Assembly (NCBI RefSeq): GCF_020740795.1
Contig: NC_067282.1
Span: forward strand, 41,941,290-42,005,289
Origin: Apus apus
Lineage: Eukaryota > Chordata > Aves > Apodiformes > Apodidae
Reading direction: 5' to 3'
Length of the DNA: 64,000 bases
In this document: one piece after another, positions 62,317 through 64,000 of the stretch
How positions within the stretch are numbered: position 1 is the first letter of the stretch
How the letters are laid out: every line of letters begins with the position of its first letter
Made by a program: the position numbers and the translations under genes
The notes under the pieces: model-generated
What the model was told of the DNA's origin: nothing
Databases searched by the model: none
What the model saw: only the letters and a program-made list of their open reading frames with translations

Positions 62317-64000
62317 ACAGGAGATGTTCAGGGAGTACCCAAGAGTTTCTTGATTTTTTTAAAGAGTTGCTAAGATCTCATTTAAGAGTAAAGTGTGTCT
62401 GTGTGTGTATACCCACATAGACACAAGGGCTGTCTCACTAAAACTTGTGTTTCCTTACACCCTGGTCATATTGTTCCCAGAGAACAGAGATACCCAATCC
62501 CCCATCTGCATGATCTGGGAAAGACCATGTCTAAGCAGCTAGTTGCTCAGGACGCTGTGGAATGGATACATCTACAACTGGGACCAACAACAACTCAGCT
62601 CTAGCTGACTGAATAGAGTACAGGAGGCATATCAGCAGTTGAATCTAACAACAGATTTGCTTTTTCCAGAGTAACAGCCAAGCTGTGGTTGTACTTTTCC
62701 ACAAATTTTCTGATGGCCTGAGAATAGCAAAAATGGTTGCTTTGTTGTATACAGCTGCAGTTTGCACTATTAATAAGCACTGGTTTTTGGCAGCAAGTCT
62801 CACCAGAAATCAATTACTTGGGACCTGCATGTGCATCCACATAGTTTTCATTTGATTATTTCAGTTTTGGAAACAATTTGCAATGCCTGGTTGACTGAAG
62901 AGCTCTCAAGCAACCCAGACAATTCAGTAAAGTTATGTTCTCATTATGTCTTTGGTGAATCAGGATAAATTTGGGGAACAGGAAGAAAGGATTTGAAAAG
63001 GCTAATTAAAGTGTACTTCTATGTGAGATTCTACCCCTGACTGACCAACATATAAAACATTACAATAGTTCCAACCTAACTGTCATCCTGGCTTCACCTA
63101 CTCTTATTTAGATAAGAATAGATGTCAAAAAAGTGCAAAAAATGGAACAACACCAAAAGCTTGAGTCAAACATCTGCCTTAATTCTAAATCTTCCCTCTT
63201 CTAAATTCCCTTCTAAATTTAAACTAATATTTCCAAAATATGTTTGTGAGTACATTTCTTATTTAAAAGCAAAGAAAAATCCCCTGTATGTATAGGCTTC
63301 AAAACTCCCTAATTATTTCTGAATCTTGTTACAGTCTGTCAGATAATTGTTTGATCTTTTACTCTTTTAAGTCAACGTCAAAACTCTTACCGAGTTTAAT
63401 GGGTTCAGAACTCAGGCTGAAGTAGGGAATTTTAAAAATACAGACTCTTGGCACCAGGTACCATAACATTTCTGAAGGCGTATAGTGTTAAAAAGAGTTT
63501 TTAGCAAGCAGCAGAGTAAATTTCTTTGATGTTATTCAGCCTATTGGGCATATGAATGTACAACAAGCACACAGTATGTTCGCCCATTGAGAACTCTTGT
63601 CGAGTTTTAAATGGCAAAAATTCTGAGCACTGTAAATGCTGATTGAAAACATTGTTTGCTTTCACAGTTCTAAATATCCAGATTTTTCCCAAAAACTCAT
63701 GCACGGTTCCCTCCTGAGTACAGAGCTGCATCTGTGTTATCGGAATAGCTCCATTCCCCCTCTCTGTGTTTGGACATGACTTTGCTGCTTTGAGAAGTTA
63801 TTTGTCTGAGTATAACAGTCTGAGTGGATTTTGAAATATAATTTTCAGCAGAAGTAGTCAAGAACTTAGTTTATGTTGGGATCTCACCGGAGCACTGGGT
63901 GGCTCCTTCATTACCATGACATGAGATGAAACTCACAGCCAGAGCCTTCAAGAGGCTTAGTGCCTCCTTGCAGTTGCTTCCTTGGGTGCTTCTGGTGGTC
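62317..64000. other. Right end of window, no gene seen
   Basis: AT-rich flank with no recognised gene or repeat. Frames at 62395-62604 plus, 62601-62813 minus and 63501-63731 minus are short and unsupported. Confidence 0.5.

Overview
The window is vertebrate nuclear DNA, almost certainly from a bird. It is AT-rich and gene-sparse. It carries several chicken-repeat-1 (CR1) LINE fragments whose 3' ends show the avian ATTCTATG-type tail, and two genes in the conserved amniote order PIBF1 then KLF5, both on the + strand. No bacterial-type operon, CRISPR array, provirus or complete transposon was seen.

Layout. Positions 1-2081 are the last intron of PIBF1. A short terminal coding exon (2082-2138) and a 3' UTR ending after the AATAAA at 2317 close that gene. 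About 20 kb of intergenic DNA follows (roughly 2.34-22.4 kb), with three CR1 fragments and nothing else recognisable as a gene. A CpG island (about 22.45-24.12 kb) holds the KLF5 promoter and first exon. KLF5 spans about 19 kb in four coding exons: 23077-23298, 25260-26133, 27206-27265 and 39875-40053. The splice phases agree and encode a 444-residue protein. Its 3' UTR runs to the AATAAA at 41790. From about 41.8 kb to the window end lies a non-coding flank with three CR1 fragments, simple repeats and candidate regulatory DNA, the best at about 57.6-58.1 kb.

How the parts work together. PIBF1 (CEP90) is a centriolar-satellite coiled-coil protein. KLF5 is a C2H2 zinc-finger transcription factor of proliferating epithelium and smooth muscle. 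They are neighbours by synteny, not by pathway. KLF5 here keeps its three Kruppel fingers, SUMO-type sites, GSK3/FBW7-type phosphodegron and PPSY motif. Its 3' UTR has seed matches for miR-145 and miR-143, both known regulators of KLF5 in smooth muscle. The long intron 3 and the downstream flank are plausible places for tissue enhancers.

I found no convincing novel molecular system. The items most worth following up are the KLF5 isoform and start-codon logic, the 3' UTR site cluster, the candidate enhancer near 57.9 kb, and an unexplained 278-codon open frame at 45.1-45.9 kb that is most likely chance.
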